A stretch of 64,000 nucleotides of DNA from Methylomonas sp. (GTDB taxonomy: Bacteria > Pseudomonadota > Gammaproteobacteria > Methylococcales > Methylomonadaceae). Within the stretch, counting starts at the first letter, position 1. Every line of letters starts with the position of its first letter. The stretch is taken from assembly GCF_023228165.1 (NCBI RefSeq), contig NZ_JALOBS010000003.1, forward strand, positions 1 to 64,000. The letters run 5' to 3'. The position numbers and the translations under genes are program-made. Shown here in pieces: positions 52,325 to 60,885 of this stretch. The notes beneath the pieces were generated by a model. It was not told the DNA's origin and searched no databases. It saw nothing but the letters and a program-made list of their open reading frames with translations.

Positions 52325-54084
52325 TACATCGATTCTGGAGTGTGGATTTTCAGTAGGTTCAGAGCGTTGGCCAATACTTGTTTGATTGCGCAAATCAAAT
52401 TCAGGCGCGCGTTACAAAGCTTGTCATCATCCACCAGGAATTGATGGGCGTTGTAATAGGAGTGAAACTGGTTGGCCAACTCCCGCAGGTAGTGGATCAA
52501 TTGGTGCGGTTCATATTGTACAGCGGCTCTTTCCAACACCTCGGAATATTTGGATAAGGTGGTCAGCAAAGCCGTTTCCTGATCTTCAGTCAGCAAATTC
52601 AAATGTTCCATGCCCAAATGCAGATTACGTTCGCGGCCTTTTTCGTCCAATTGGCGCAACACGCTACACACCCTGGCATGAGCGTATTGCACGTAATAAA
52701 CCGGGTTTTCGTTGCTTCTGGACGTCGCCAGTTTCAAATCGAAATCCATATGTTGCTCGGATTTTCGCATTACATAAAAAAACCGGCAGGCATCCCGGCC
52801 CACTTCGCTGCGCAATTGGCGCAATGTGACGAATTCTCCGGAACGGGTGGACATCTGCACTTTTTCTGTACCGCGATACAACACGGCGAACTGCACCAAT
52901 AAAACTTTCAACTTGGATTCGTCGGCACCCAACGCCTGCATGGCTGCTTTAACCCGCGGGATATAGCCGTGATGATCGGCACCCCAGATATTGACGATTT
53001 GATCGAAGCCGCGATCCAGCTTGTTCATGTGATAAGCAATATCGGAAGCAAAATAAGTGCTTTGCCCATTGTCCCGAATCACTACCCGATCTTTTTCATC
53101 GCCCAAGCGGCTGGAAGCAAACCAAGTGGCGCCGTCCTGTTTATACAAATACCCTGCCGCATCGAGGCGTTGCAATGCTTGTTGGATGGAGCCATTGTCC
53201 ATCAACAAACGTTCGGAGAACCAGTGTTGATAACTAACGCCGAACGCCTGTAAGTCGTCTTTGATGTCCGCCAAAATATCGTCCAGACCGGCCCTAAATA
53301 CGTCTTGATATTGTGCCGGACCCAACAAGGTTTTGGCCCGTTCGATCAAGGCATCGATATGTTTTTCCTTATCGCCGCCTTGATGTTCATCGGCGGGTAT
53401 ATCTTCCAATACCAGCTCAACTGGGCGGCGATATTCGTTTCCGGATTTTTTGTGCAGGTTAAAGGCAATTTCCCGTACATATTCGCCTCGATAACCATTG
53501 CAGGGAAAAGGCAATACTTCGCCGCATTCTTCCAGATACCGCAGCCAGACACTGGTGGCCAGAATATCCATCTGCCGACCGGCATCGTTGACATAATACT
53601 CACGCTCTACTTCAAAACCCACCGCTTGCAACAGGTCGGCAACGGCCGAACCGTAAGCCGCACCGCGACCGTGCCCGACGTGTAGCGGACCGGTTGGGTT
53701 GGCGGAGACAAATTCCACTTGTACCTTTTTACCGGCGCCGATGGTACTCAAGCCAAACTCAGGTCCCGCAGCGTGGATTTGTTTGACAATTTGAAACTGG
53801 CTATCGGGATTGATGAAAAAATTGATGAAGCCCGGCCCGGCAATTTCAATTTTGCTGATCAGCTTGTCAGCAGGAATTTCAGCTATGATTTTTTCCGCCA
53901 ATTGGCGAGGGTTGGTTTTGGCCGGCTTGGCCAACAGCATGGCTAAATTGGTCGCAAAATCGCCATGTTGACTATCGCGGGCGCGCTCCAAATTGATTGG
54001 CGCGACCAGTTCTCCATCAAGAACACCTTGCGTTTTCAGGGCTGCCACAGCTTGTTGCAAGAGGTATTCGAGCTTATGTTTCAT
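52324..54084 (-). CDS. argS: Arginyl-tRNA synthetase
   Basis: A 586-residue cytosolic class I synthetase that charges tRNA-Arg. The HIGH motif is HVGHGRG in NPTGPLHVGHGRG; the KMSKS-like part is KVQMSTRSGEFVTL, degenerate as usual in ArgRS. The N-terminal additional domain and the C-terminal anticodon-binding helix bundle are present and the length is normal. It lies between yggS and the FtsN-like gene. Confidence 0.97.
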   Translation of the reverse strand: MKHKLEYLLQQAVAALKTQGVLDGELVAPINLERARDSQHGDFATNLAMLLAKPAKTNPRQLAEKIIAEIPADKLISKIEIAGPGFINFFINPDSQFQIVKQIHAAGPEFGLSTIGAGKKVQVEFVSANPTGPLHVGHGRGAAYGSAVADLLQAVGFEVEREYYVNDAGRQMDILATSVWLRYLEECGEVLPFPCNGYRGEYVREIAFNLHKKSGNEYRRPVELVLEDIPADEHQGGDKEKHIDALIERAKTLLGPAQYQDVFRAGLDDILADIKDDLQAFGVSYQHWFSERLLMDNGSIQQALQRLDAAGYLYKQDGATWFASSRLGDEKDRVVIRDNGQSTYFASDIAYHMNKLDRGFDQIVNIWGADHHGYIPRVKAAMQALGADESKLKVLLVQFAVLYRGTEKVQMSTRSGEFVTLRQLRSEVGRDACRFFYVMRKSEQHMDFDLKLATSRSNENPVYYVQYAHARVCSVLRQLDEKGRERNLHLGMEHLNLLTEDQETALLTTLSKYSEVLERAAVQYEPHQLIHYLRELANQFHSYYNAHQFLVDDDKLCNARLNLICAIKQVLANALNLLKIHTPESM

Positions 54085-54182
54085 TATTTGGGTAAAAAAG
54101 TGGCTAAAAAATGCTCATTATTATCTATCAAAAACCCCTTAATAGCTACCAGACCGGCCAGGGGCCAAGCCAAACCGGTATT

Positions 54183-54860
54183 TTAATACCGCTCTCCGAA
54201 CAAGGCGGTGCCTATCCTGACCATGGTGGCGCCTTCCATGATGGCGGCTTTTAAATCGCCACTCATACCAAAGGAAAAACTATCCAGCTCGGGTCTGTTA
54301 AGCTGTTGCACGGCTTGATATAACCGCCGGTAAGGCTGGCGCTGCTTAGGGTAATTGGTTTCCGGTTCCGGTATCGCCATCACGCCACGTAAGCGCAAGC
54401 GAGGCAAGCTGCTCGCCGCTTCGACCAAGCCCGGAAGCTCGGCAAGACTAACGCCCGATTTACTGGTTTCTTCACTGATATTGACCTGCAGACAAATATT
54501 CAACGGTGGCAGATGCTCAGGCCTTTGTTCGCTAAGACGCTGGGCAACCTTTAACCTATCCACACTATGAACCCAATCAAAATGACAGGCTATGAGTTTG
54601 GTTTTGTTGGATTGAATAGGCCCGATGAAATGCCAGGTTATATTAAAGGCCGCCAATTGTTGTTGCTTCTGCAGGGCTTCCTGTAAATAGTTTTCCGCAA
54701 AATGCCGCTGCCCCAACCGATACAAGATTGCAATATCCGAGGCCGGTTTGGTTTTGCTAACAGCCAGTAATTGCACGCAGCCGCGCGGCCGCCCGGCGAT
54801 ACCGACGGCATGGCGTATTTGGCTGCCTACCTGTTGAAAACGATCCGAGATATTTTCCAT
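54183..54860 (-). CDS. yggS: PLP homeostasis protein YggS (PLPBP)
   Basis: A 225-residue protein with an alanine-racemase-like N-terminal fold that binds pyridoxal phosphate on Lys in LLAVSKTKPASDI. Conserved HFIGPIQSNKTK and the end SFGMSGDLKAAIMEGATMVRIGTALFGER are diagnostic. It buffers PLP and has no known enzymatic reaction. GTG at 54863, directly after the tatC stop, is an alternative to the ATG at 54860. Confidence 0.95.
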   Translation of the reverse strand: MENISDRFQQVGSQIRHAVGIAGRPRGCVQLLAVSKTKPASDIAILYRLGQRHFAENYLQEALQKQQQLAAFNITWHFIGPIQSNKTKLIACHFDWVHSVDRLKVAQRLSEQRPEHLPPLNICLQVNISEETSKSGVSLAELPGLVEAASSLPRLRLRGVMAIPEPETNYPKQRQPYRRLYQAVQQLNRPELDSFSFGMSGDLKAAIMEGATMVRIGTALFGERY

Positions 54861-54863
54861 CAC

Positions 54864-55607
54864 TTACCGTTCCCGCCGTTTTCCGACAAAAAAACGGGAA
54901 AACAGTAAACCAGATTCAAACAGCAACCACATCGGCACGGCCAATAGCGTTTGCGACAGCGCATCCGGGGGAGTCAGAAACATGGCAACCACAAACACGC
55001 CCACTATCACATAGGGGCGTTTTTCGGCCAGGCTTTCCGGCGTTGTAATACCGGCCCAAACCAACACGATAGTGAAAATCGGTATTTCAAATGACACGCC
55101 GAAGGCAAAAAATAACGCCAAAATAAAATCCAGATAGGTGGCGATATCCGTCATCACCGCCACCCCAACCGGAGCCGCGGATGTTAAATAACCAAACACC
55201 AATGGAAATACCACAAAATAAGCAAACGCCGCCCCCGCATAAAATAACAGCGTGCTTGCCAATAATAACGGCAATGCCATCAATTTTTCGTGGCGATATA
55301 AACCCGGCGCGATAAAACCCCAAAATTGAAACAAAATATAAGGCACGCTAGCGAACACGGCCACCACAAAAGCCAATTTGATGGGCGTGAAAAACGGCGA
55401 GGCTACATCGATGGCGATCATGGTGCTGTTTTTCGGCATATGTTTCAGCAAGGGCTCCGCCACATATTGATAGATCTCATTGGCATACAATGCAGTGCCG
55501 ATAAATACCAATAATACGCATAACACCACCCGCAACAACCGGTCGCGTAATTCGATCAAATGGCTGATAAAAGGCTGCTCGCCCATTTGCTCAGGCTGAT
55601 TGGTCAT
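54864..55607 (-). CDS. tatC: Sec-independent translocase TatC
   Basis: A 247-residue inner-membrane protein with six helices that recognises twin-arginine signals. The N-terminus FISHLIELRDRLLR and the loop SPFFTPIKLAFVVAVFASVPYILFQ are typical. The ORF overlaps tatB by 17 bases; a start at MGEQPFIS (55586) would avoid this. It completes tatABC. The FDH and other cofactor proteins of the cell could depend on Tat only if exported; Fds is cytosolic. Confidence 0.96.
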   Translation of the reverse strand: MTNQPEQMGEQPFISHLIELRDRLLRVVLCVLLVFIGTALYANEIYQYVAEPLLKHMPKNSTMIAIDVASPFFTPIKLAFVVAVFASVPYILFQFWGFIAPGLYRHEKLMALPLLLASTLLFYAGAAFAYFVVFPLVFGYLTSAAPVGVAVMTDIATYLDFILALFFAFGVSFEIPIFTIVLVWAGITTPESLAEKRPYVIVGVFVVAMFLTPPDALSQTLLAVPMWLLFESGLLFSRFFVGKRRER

Positions 55608-55905
55608 GGTTTGGACTGGTTTCGTCGCCGATTTTTATATTGTTGATATCGTCCACTGCTGTTTCAGTTTCGCTGGCGATTTGCTGTAACTCATCAGCAA
55701 TGGACTCCTGCTGATTCAGAAGTTGCCGCATTTCCTCGGCATGCAGTTCCTGTTTAATTTCCGCCTTGACGTTGGCGATAGTGCTGCGAGTCTTGCCCAG
55801 CCAATACCCCGCTATGCGCGCCGCTTTTGGCAAGCGTTCCGGGCCTATCACCAACAGGGCGATCAAGCCGACCATGACTATTTCCGAAAAACCGACATCA
55901 AACAT
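55591..55905 (-). CDS. tatB: Sec-independent translocase TatB
   Basis: A 104-residue protein with one N-terminal helix (MFDVGFSEIVMVGLIALLVIGPERLP) and an amphipathic helix followed by an acidic coil. The Glu at position 8 and the GPERLPKAAR hinge mark TatB. It forms the signal-binding complex with TatC. It starts 6 bases after the tatA stop. Confidence 0.95.
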   Translation of the reverse strand: MFDVGFSEIVMVGLIALLVIGPERLPKAARIAGYWLGKTRSTIANVKAEIKQELHAEEMRQLLNQQESIADELQQIASETETAVDDINNIKIGDETSPNHDQSA

Positions 55906-55911
55906 GGCGGC

Positions 55912-56136
55912 TTATGCCTGATCTTTTTCAGTTTGTTTTTCGGTTATTTCCCCTTCCAGGGCTTCTTCGTCTGTTTCCGCCAATGTCTTCTTATCTTCGC
56001 CACCCTCTTTCATGGCACTACGAAATCCTTTAATGGCATCCCCCAAATCGCCACCAACGTTTTTCAGGCGTTTGGTACCAAATACTAAGATGACGATAAC
56101 CAGTATGATTAACAATTGAGTCATGCTAATACCCAT
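55912..56136 (-). CDS. tatA: Sec-independent translocase TatA
   Basis: A 74-residue protein with one membrane helix (MTQLLIILVIVILVFGTKRL) and an amphipathic helix KNVGGDLGDAIKGFRSAM; the FGTKRL hinge is typical of TatA. It assembles into the pore. The acidic C-terminal tail has little order. GGGGTAGGAT precedes the ATG. It follows hisE by 33 bases. Confidence 0.95.
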   Translation of the reverse strand: MGISMTQLLIILVIVILVFGTKRLKNVGGDLGDAIKGFRSAMKEGGEDKKTLAETDEEALEGEITEKQTEKDQA

Positions 56137-56169
56137 ATCCTACCCCTTGCTTTTGTATATATTGTTAAA

Positions 56170-56490
56170 TTATGAAGAACGGCGTTGCGCCTTTTCCTCT
56201 AAACCGGATAAACCAAAACGCCGTTGCAATTCGTTGATGACCAGTTCGGGTCCCAAACCTTGATCCGCCAGCATCACCATACAGTGAAACCACAAATCGG
56301 CTGTTTCATAAATTATTTTCTCTTTATCACCGTCTTTTGCCGCAATCACAGTCTCCGTGGCTTCTTCGCCGATTTTTTTTAGGATATGATCCAAACCCTT
56401 GGCGTACAAACTGGCCACATAGGATTGATCCGCGGACTGTTGTTTACGTTGTTCCAAAACTTCGGCCAACTGTTGTAAAACATCATTCAT
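56170..56490 (-). CDS. hisE: Phosphoribosyl-ATP pyrophosphatase
   Basis: A 106-residue cytosolic enzyme of the MazG-like fold that removes pyrophosphate from PR-ATP, step two of histidine synthesis. The core HILKKIGEEATETVIAAKDGD and YETADLWFHCMVMLADQGL give the metal-binding Glu and Asp residues. It heads the run hisE-tatABC-yggS-argS, a common order in gammaproteobacteria with hisI just upstream in some species (not here). Confidence 0.95.
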   Translation of the reverse strand: MNDVLQQLAEVLEQRKQQSADQSYVASLYAKGLDHILKKIGEEATETVIAAKDGDKEKIIYETADLWFHCMVMLADQGLGPELVINELQRRFGLSGLEEKAQRRSS

Positions 56491-56559
56491 AAATTGATAC
56501 TCTTGAATCTATAGCTCAAAAATCATAGCACGTTGCGTAGCAACGCCTAAATGACAGGC

Positions 56560-56596
56560 AAAAAAAAACCTCTCAATGCTTGCGCAAAGAGAGGTA
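56560..56596 (-). terminator. Terminator of the small membrane protein gene
   Basis: On the minus strand ACCTCTC pairs with GAGAGGT around a GC-rich inner TTGCGCAA and is followed by nine T. The plus strand lacks a T run, so it works on the minus strand, for a transcript coming from 56825. hisE starts about 70 bases further on. Confidence 0.85.
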
Positions 56597-56672
56597 AAAA
56601 ACCAAGCAGAGTGCTATGAGGAGGTTCCGCTTGAATTACAACACCAGGAGGTAGTTACAAATTCTGTAGAGA

Positions 56673-56825
56673 TTAACCGTTGATATGTGCCTTATTGACC
56701 ATATTGCTAAAAATGGCGCTAGTTGCAAAAAATACGGTTGATATAACAAATAAACCGGAGAAAAAGCTCAAAAGACCTGAAATAAACAGAGAACCAATCA
56801 GGATATCTTTGCTTAAGTTGTTCAT
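56673..56825 (-). CDS. 50-residue membrane protein, unknown
   Basis: The ATG at 56825 opens MNNLSKDILIGSLFISGLL and continues, very hydrophobic (SGLFVISTVFFATSAIFS), to KAHING and TAA at 56673. AGAGGA lies about 13 bases upstream, a little far. One long or two short membrane helices with a polar tail are expected. A strong terminator on the same strand lies 77 bases beyond the stop, which supports a real, separate transcript. No family is recognised. It shares the region 56826-57018 with the divergent LysR gene. Confidence 0.65.
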   Translation of the reverse strand: MNNLSKDILIGSLFISGLLSFFSGLFVISTVFFATSAIFSNMVNKAHING

Positions 56826-57018
56826 TTAGTTTTAGTTCCTCTTAAAAATTAAAGTGTGTCTTGACAAAGCCGTTTTGCTTTGCTCATCAGTTGCTGCGTA
56901 CTATACAGTATAAAAAAATGTTTACAATTAGGCGTTTATAAAATAAATTGTATACATCTAAGAAACAATAAAAATGTCAAATATTTTTTGCTAATTCCAC
57001 CCAATTACTGAGCCGCTT

Positions 57019-57924
57019 ATGGATAAATTAACAAGTATGAACGTGTTCGTTCGAGTCGCCAAAGCAGGTAGTTTTGCTGGCGCCGCCAAGGATCTGGACA
57101 TTTCCAGGGCCATGGCCACAAAACACATCATGCAGCTTGAAAGCGAGCTCAACACACGCTTATTTAATCGTACGACCCGCAGCTTAAGCTTGACTGAAGC
57201 GGGGGAGGAATATCTGGAACGTTGTCAGCAGGTACTACTGGACGTGCAGGAAATGGAATCCGCAGTTACCAAACTGCAAACCGAACCGCGCGGGGTATTG
57301 AAAATTTGCGCCCCTCCGGTAATTGGCGCCACGCATATTGCTCCCGGACTCACCGAATATTTGAAAAGCTACCCTGATTTATCGGTGGAAATGGTTTTGA
57401 AGGGCGGCCAAGTGGATTTGATCGACGAAGGTGTCGACATTGCTATCTACCTGGGCCAGCTCAACGACACCAGTTTAGTAGCGCGCAAGCTGGCCAGCTC
57501 ATCGTTAGTGGTATGCGCGTCGCCGGATTACCTTAAAGCGCACGGCGCACCGCAAGACCCCGAGGATCTGGAAGACCATAGCTGCTTGATCAATTGGGCG
57601 ATTCCACCCCGTAATAAATGGCGATTCAAAGGCATATTGGGGGATAGAACCGTGACGGTAACCGGGCGTATGCAGGCCAATATGGCCGATCCCATCCGCA
57701 ATGCGGCGGTTAACGGTTTGGGGCTGATTATGCTGCCGCGCTATATCGTCGGCCGCGATATAGAATTAGGCCGTCTACAAGTAGTTATGGAACAGTATGC
57801 GATCAGTCCGCTGGCCATTTATGCCGTGTATCCGCACCGTAAGTACTTGTCCGCCAAAGTGCGCTCGTTTCTGGATTTCATCCAGGGCTGGCTTCCGCAT
57901 CGAATAGGTATGGATCCACCGTGA
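57019..57924 (+). CDS. LysR-type transcriptional regulator
   Basis: A 301-residue regulator with an N-terminal winged helix (MDKLTSMNVFVRVAKAGSFAGAAKDL...ISRAMATKHIMQLE) and a periplasmic-binding-like effector domain from about 90. The length is normal. Members of this CrgA-like subgroup often control nearby oxidoreductase or aromatic genes. The AT-rich sequence upstream is shared with the divergent small membrane protein, a possible target. The next gene overlaps its stop by 4 bases. Confidence 0.93.
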   Translation: MDKLTSMNVFVRVAKAGSFAGAAKDLDISRAMATKHIMQLESELNTRLFNRTTRSLSLTEAGEEYLERCQQVLLDVQEMESAVTKLQTEPRGVLKICAPPVIGATHIAPGLTEYLKSYPDLSVEMVLKGGQVDLIDEGVDIAIYLGQLNDTSLVARKLASSSLVVCASPDYLKAHGAPQDPEDLEDHSCLINWAIPPRNKWRFKGILGDRTVTVTGRMQANMADPIRNAAVNGLGLIMLPRYIVGRDIELGRLQVVMEQYAISPLAIYAVYPHRKYLSAKVRSFLDFIQGWLPHRIGMDPP

Positions 57925-58502
57925 ACGCACTGCAAAGCAAATGGGACAACATTTATGCGGATTGTCGCCAAGCGTCCAATGCCTCGGAGGTGTTATCGAA
58001 TCATCGCTACCTGTTACCCGCACAAGGCAATGCGCTGGATTTAGCCTGCGGTATGGGCGGCAACGCCCTGCTGTTGGCCGAGCGGGGTTTAAAGGTTGAT
58101 GCATGGGATATATCGCCGGTTGCACTGTCCGGTTTACGCAGTCAGGCCGAACAAAGGCGGTTACCAATAACAACCCGACAGGTATTTATTAACCCCGACA
58201 ATCTCCCTCGGGGCAATTATGATGTGATTGTCATCAGTCGTTTTCTTGACCGTTCCCTGTGTAATGCGATAATGGCGGCTTTAAAAACCGAAGGCCTGCT
58301 GTTTTATCAAACATTTACCCGCGACAAACTTGATCAACAAGGCCCCAGCAATCCTGATTATTTACTGGATTGTAATGAACTGCTCCAATTATTCTCTCCA
58401 TTAACTCTGGTCTTTTATCAAGAAGATGCCCGCATCGGCGACCGGCGACATGGCAATAGAAACGAAGCCTGCTACATCGGACAAAAATTAAAACCGGTAT
58501 AA
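57921..58502 (+). CDS. Class I methyltransferase, TehB-like
   Basis: A 193-residue cytosolic protein with the cofactor site ALDLACGMGGNALLLAERGLKVDAWDIS. It begins with GTG inside the LysR stop (GTGA), so it is coupled. The sequence resembles TehB-type SAM enzymes of tellurite resistance, but the substrate is open. Length is typical of this group. Confidence 0.85.
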   Translation: MNALQSKWDNIYADCRQASNASEVLSNHRYLLPAQGNALDLACGMGGNALLLAERGLKVDAWDISPVALSGLRSQAEQRRLPITTRQVFINPDNLPRGNYDVIVISRFLDRSLCNAIMAALKTEGLLFYQTFTRDKLDQQGPSNPDYLLDCNELLQLFSPLTLVFYQEDARIGDRRHGNRNEACYIGQKLKPV

Positions 58503-58505
58503 AAC

Positions 58506-58898
58506 ATGATTGAAAATCTCGACCCCAAACAAGCCTGGGATGTATTACTTAATAACGCCTCGGCGGTGCTGATCGACGTTAGAACCGCCATCGAACATAG
58601 CTTCGTCGGCCATCCGCCCAAAGCCATTCATGTGGCCTGGAAAGAATTTCCCGGCATGCAACTGAATAACGGATTTGTCGAACAAGTCCGACCGCACGCG
58701 CCCGATAAAAGCACCCCGGTTTTATTGCTGTGCCGAAGTGGTGTGCGTTCGGTGGATGCGGCCAAAGCTCTGGAAGCCGATGGCTATCAACACCTTATCA
58801 ATATTCTGGAGGGCTTTGAAGGCCCTCTGGATGAACACCAACATCGCAACACTGTCGGCGGCTGGCGTTTCCATGGTCTACCCTGGCAACAAAGCTAA
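58506..58898 (+). CDS. Rhodanese-like sulfurtransferase
   Basis: A 130-residue single-domain rhodanese. The active Cys is in LLLCRSGVRSVDAAKAL, six-residue loop CRSGVR. The LIDVRTAIEHSFVGHPPKAIHVAW start is typical. It moves sulfane sulfur to an acceptor in the cytoplasm. It starts 3 bases after the methyltransferase stop, so LysR, methyltransferase and rhodanese likely form one operon. Confidence 0.92.
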   Translation: MIENLDPKQAWDVLLNNASAVLIDVRTAIEHSFVGHPPKAIHVAWKEFPGMQLNNGFVEQVRPHAPDKSTPVLLLCRSGVRSVDAAKALEADGYQHLINILEGFEGPLDEHQHRNTVGGWRFHGLPWQQS

Positions 58899-58971
58899 TT
58901 TTTTTATATTTTGCTGGATTGATTAATTGCTATCCGGCCCATTCTTTCCTTCAAAATCCCAAGTAAATCCT

Positions 58972-60780
58972 GTGATAGAAAAACTCAGAAATATCGCGAT
59001 CATCGCTCACGTCGACCACGGCAAAACCACATTAGTCGATCAACTCTTACAACAATCCGGTACCTTCGACGCCCACACCAAAGTCGACGAACGCGTCATG
59101 GACTCCAACGCCCTGGAAAAAGAGCGGGGCATTACCATTTTGGCCAAAAATACCGCGATAGACTGGAACGGCTATCACATCAACATTGTAGACACCCCCG
59201 GCCACGCCGACTTCGGCGGTGAGGTTGAGCGTGTGTTGTCCATGGTCGATTCGGTTTTATTACTAGTCGATGCCGTTGACGGCCCGATGCCGCAGACGCG
59301 TTTCGTCACCAAAAAGGCTTTTGCTTTAGGTTTAAAACCCATTGTGGTTATCAATAAAGTGGACCGTCCCGGCGCTCGCCCTGATTGGGTCGTCGATCAA
59401 ACTTTCGATTTATTCGATAACTTAGGCGCAACCGACGAGCAATTGGATTTCCCGATTGTGTATGCCTCTGCGTTAAATGGTTTTGCGGGATTGGAAGCCG
59501 ATGTATCGAGTGGCGATATGACACCACTTTTTCAAACTATTGTTGATAAAGTCGCGCAGCCACCAGTAGATATTGATGCACCCTTCCAAATGCAGGTTAT
59601 CAGCTTGGACTACAACTCTTATGTCGGCGTTATCGGTATCGGTCGTATTCAGCACGGCAAAGTGACACGTAATATGCCGCTAACCATCGTGGATAATGAA
59701 GGTAAAGTCCGCAACGGTCGCATGCTGAAACTCTATGGTTTCCATGGCTTAGAGCGGATTGAAGTGGAAACCGCGCAAGCAGGCGACATTATTGCTTTCT
59801 GCGGCATAGAAAATCTAAAGATTTCGGAGACATTATGCGATCCCAACAATGTTGTTGCACTCCCCGCATTATCGGTCGATGAGCCGACTGTGAGCATGAC
59901 GTTCCAAGTCAATAATTCACCGTTTGCAGGCAGAGAAGGTAAATTCATTACCACCCGTCAAATTTTTGATCGTTTGCAAAAAGAATTGCAACACAATGTA
60001 GCCTTACGTGTTGAAACAACCGATGATCCGGATAAATTCAAAGTCTCCGGCCGCGGCGAATTGCATTTATCGGTCCTGATAGAGAATATGCGCCGCGAAG
60101 GTTTCGAGCTTGGCGTATCGCGTCCGCAAGTAATTATCAAGGAAATTGATGGTGTTAAATCGGAGCCGTATGAAAATGTAACGATTGAAGTGGAAGAACA
60201 ACATCAAGGCACTATCATGGAAAAATTAGGTGACCGTAAAGGTGATCTAAAAGACATGGTTCCGGATGGTAAAGGCCGTATCCGCTTGGAATATATCGTG
60301 CCTTCTCGCGGCTTATTGGGCTTCCAAACTGAATTCTTAACGGCTACTTCCGGATCGGGTTTGTTTTATCACGTATTCGATCATTATGGCCCGGTAAAAG
60401 AAGGTGCCGTGGGTAATCGAGTTCGCGGTGTTTTGATCTCGATGTCTAAAGGTAAAGCAGTGGATTATTCTTTATATCCACTACAAGCTCGCGGTGAGTT
60501 ATTAGTAGTTAATGGCGATGAAATCTACGAAGGTCAATTAGTCGGCATCCATTCACGTAATAATGATTTAGTGGTTAACCCAACCAAACCAAAACCATTG
60601 ACGAATGTTCGCGCTTCAGGCACTGACGATAGTTTGACCTGCGCCAAGATTCAAAAAATGACTTTAGAACAAGCGTTAGAGTTTATTAGCGATGATGAGT
60701 TGGTCGAAGTCACACCCAAGTCGATTCGCCTGCGTAAAATCTTATTGACTGAAAACGAAAGAAAACGCGCATCCAGATAG
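58972..60780 (+). CDS. typA: Ribosome-binding GTPase TypA/BipA
   Basis: A 602-residue translational GTPase that helps 50S assembly, especially in cold or stress. G motifs: AHVDHGKTTLVDQLL, DTPGHADFGGEVE and NKVDRPGARPDW. The G domain is followed by domains II, III and V and the BipA C-terminal domain. The GTG start at 58972 gives VIEKLRNIAIIAHV, the family start; an upstream TTG would add 15 unlikely residues. Confidence 0.96.
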   Translation: MIEKLRNIAIIAHVDHGKTTLVDQLLQQSGTFDAHTKVDERVMDSNALEKERGITILAKNTAIDWNGYHINIVDTPGHADFGGEVERVLSMVDSVLLLVDAVDGPMPQTRFVTKKAFALGLKPIVVINKVDRPGARPDWVVDQTFDLFDNLGATDEQLDFPIVYASALNGFAGLEADVSSGDMTPLFQTIVDKVAQPPVDIDAPFQMQVISLDYNSYVGVIGIGRIQHGKVTRNMPLTIVDNEGKVRNGRMLKLYGFHGLERIEVETAQAGDIIAFCGIENLKISETLCDPNNVVALPALSVDEPTVSMTFQVNNSPFAGREGKFITTRQIFDRLQKELQHNVALRVETTDDPDKFKVSGRGELHLSVLIENMRREGFELGVSRPQVIIKEIDGVKSEPYENVTIEVEEQHQGTIMEKLGDRKGDLKDMVPDGKGRIRLEYIVPSRGLLGFQTEFLTATSGSGLFYHVFDHYGPVKEGAVGNRVRGVLISMSKGKAVDYSLYPLQARGELLVVNGDEIYEGQLVGIHSRNNDLVVNPTKPKPLTNVRASGTDDSLTCAKIQKMTLEQALEFISDDELVEVTPKSIRLRKILLTENERKRASR

Positions 60781-60885
60781 GCCGATTACACTATTCGGCG
60801 ATCCGTTCCCATCAACGCCCGACTATGGGGACGGCTTGCCGAACTAAATCCACCCAGCAATTTACAGACTGCCAGACAGGTAAAT

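Noticed and set aside
52324..54084. Missing canonical KMSKS in arginyl-tRNA synthetase
   Set aside because: Most ArgRS enzymes have a degenerate form here, so this is normal for the family.
56610..56660. Two AGGAGG-type ribosome sites on the plus strand
   Set aside because: No ATG, GTG or TTG at proper spacing opens a frame of useful length; they lie in the 3' region of the minus-strand small gene.
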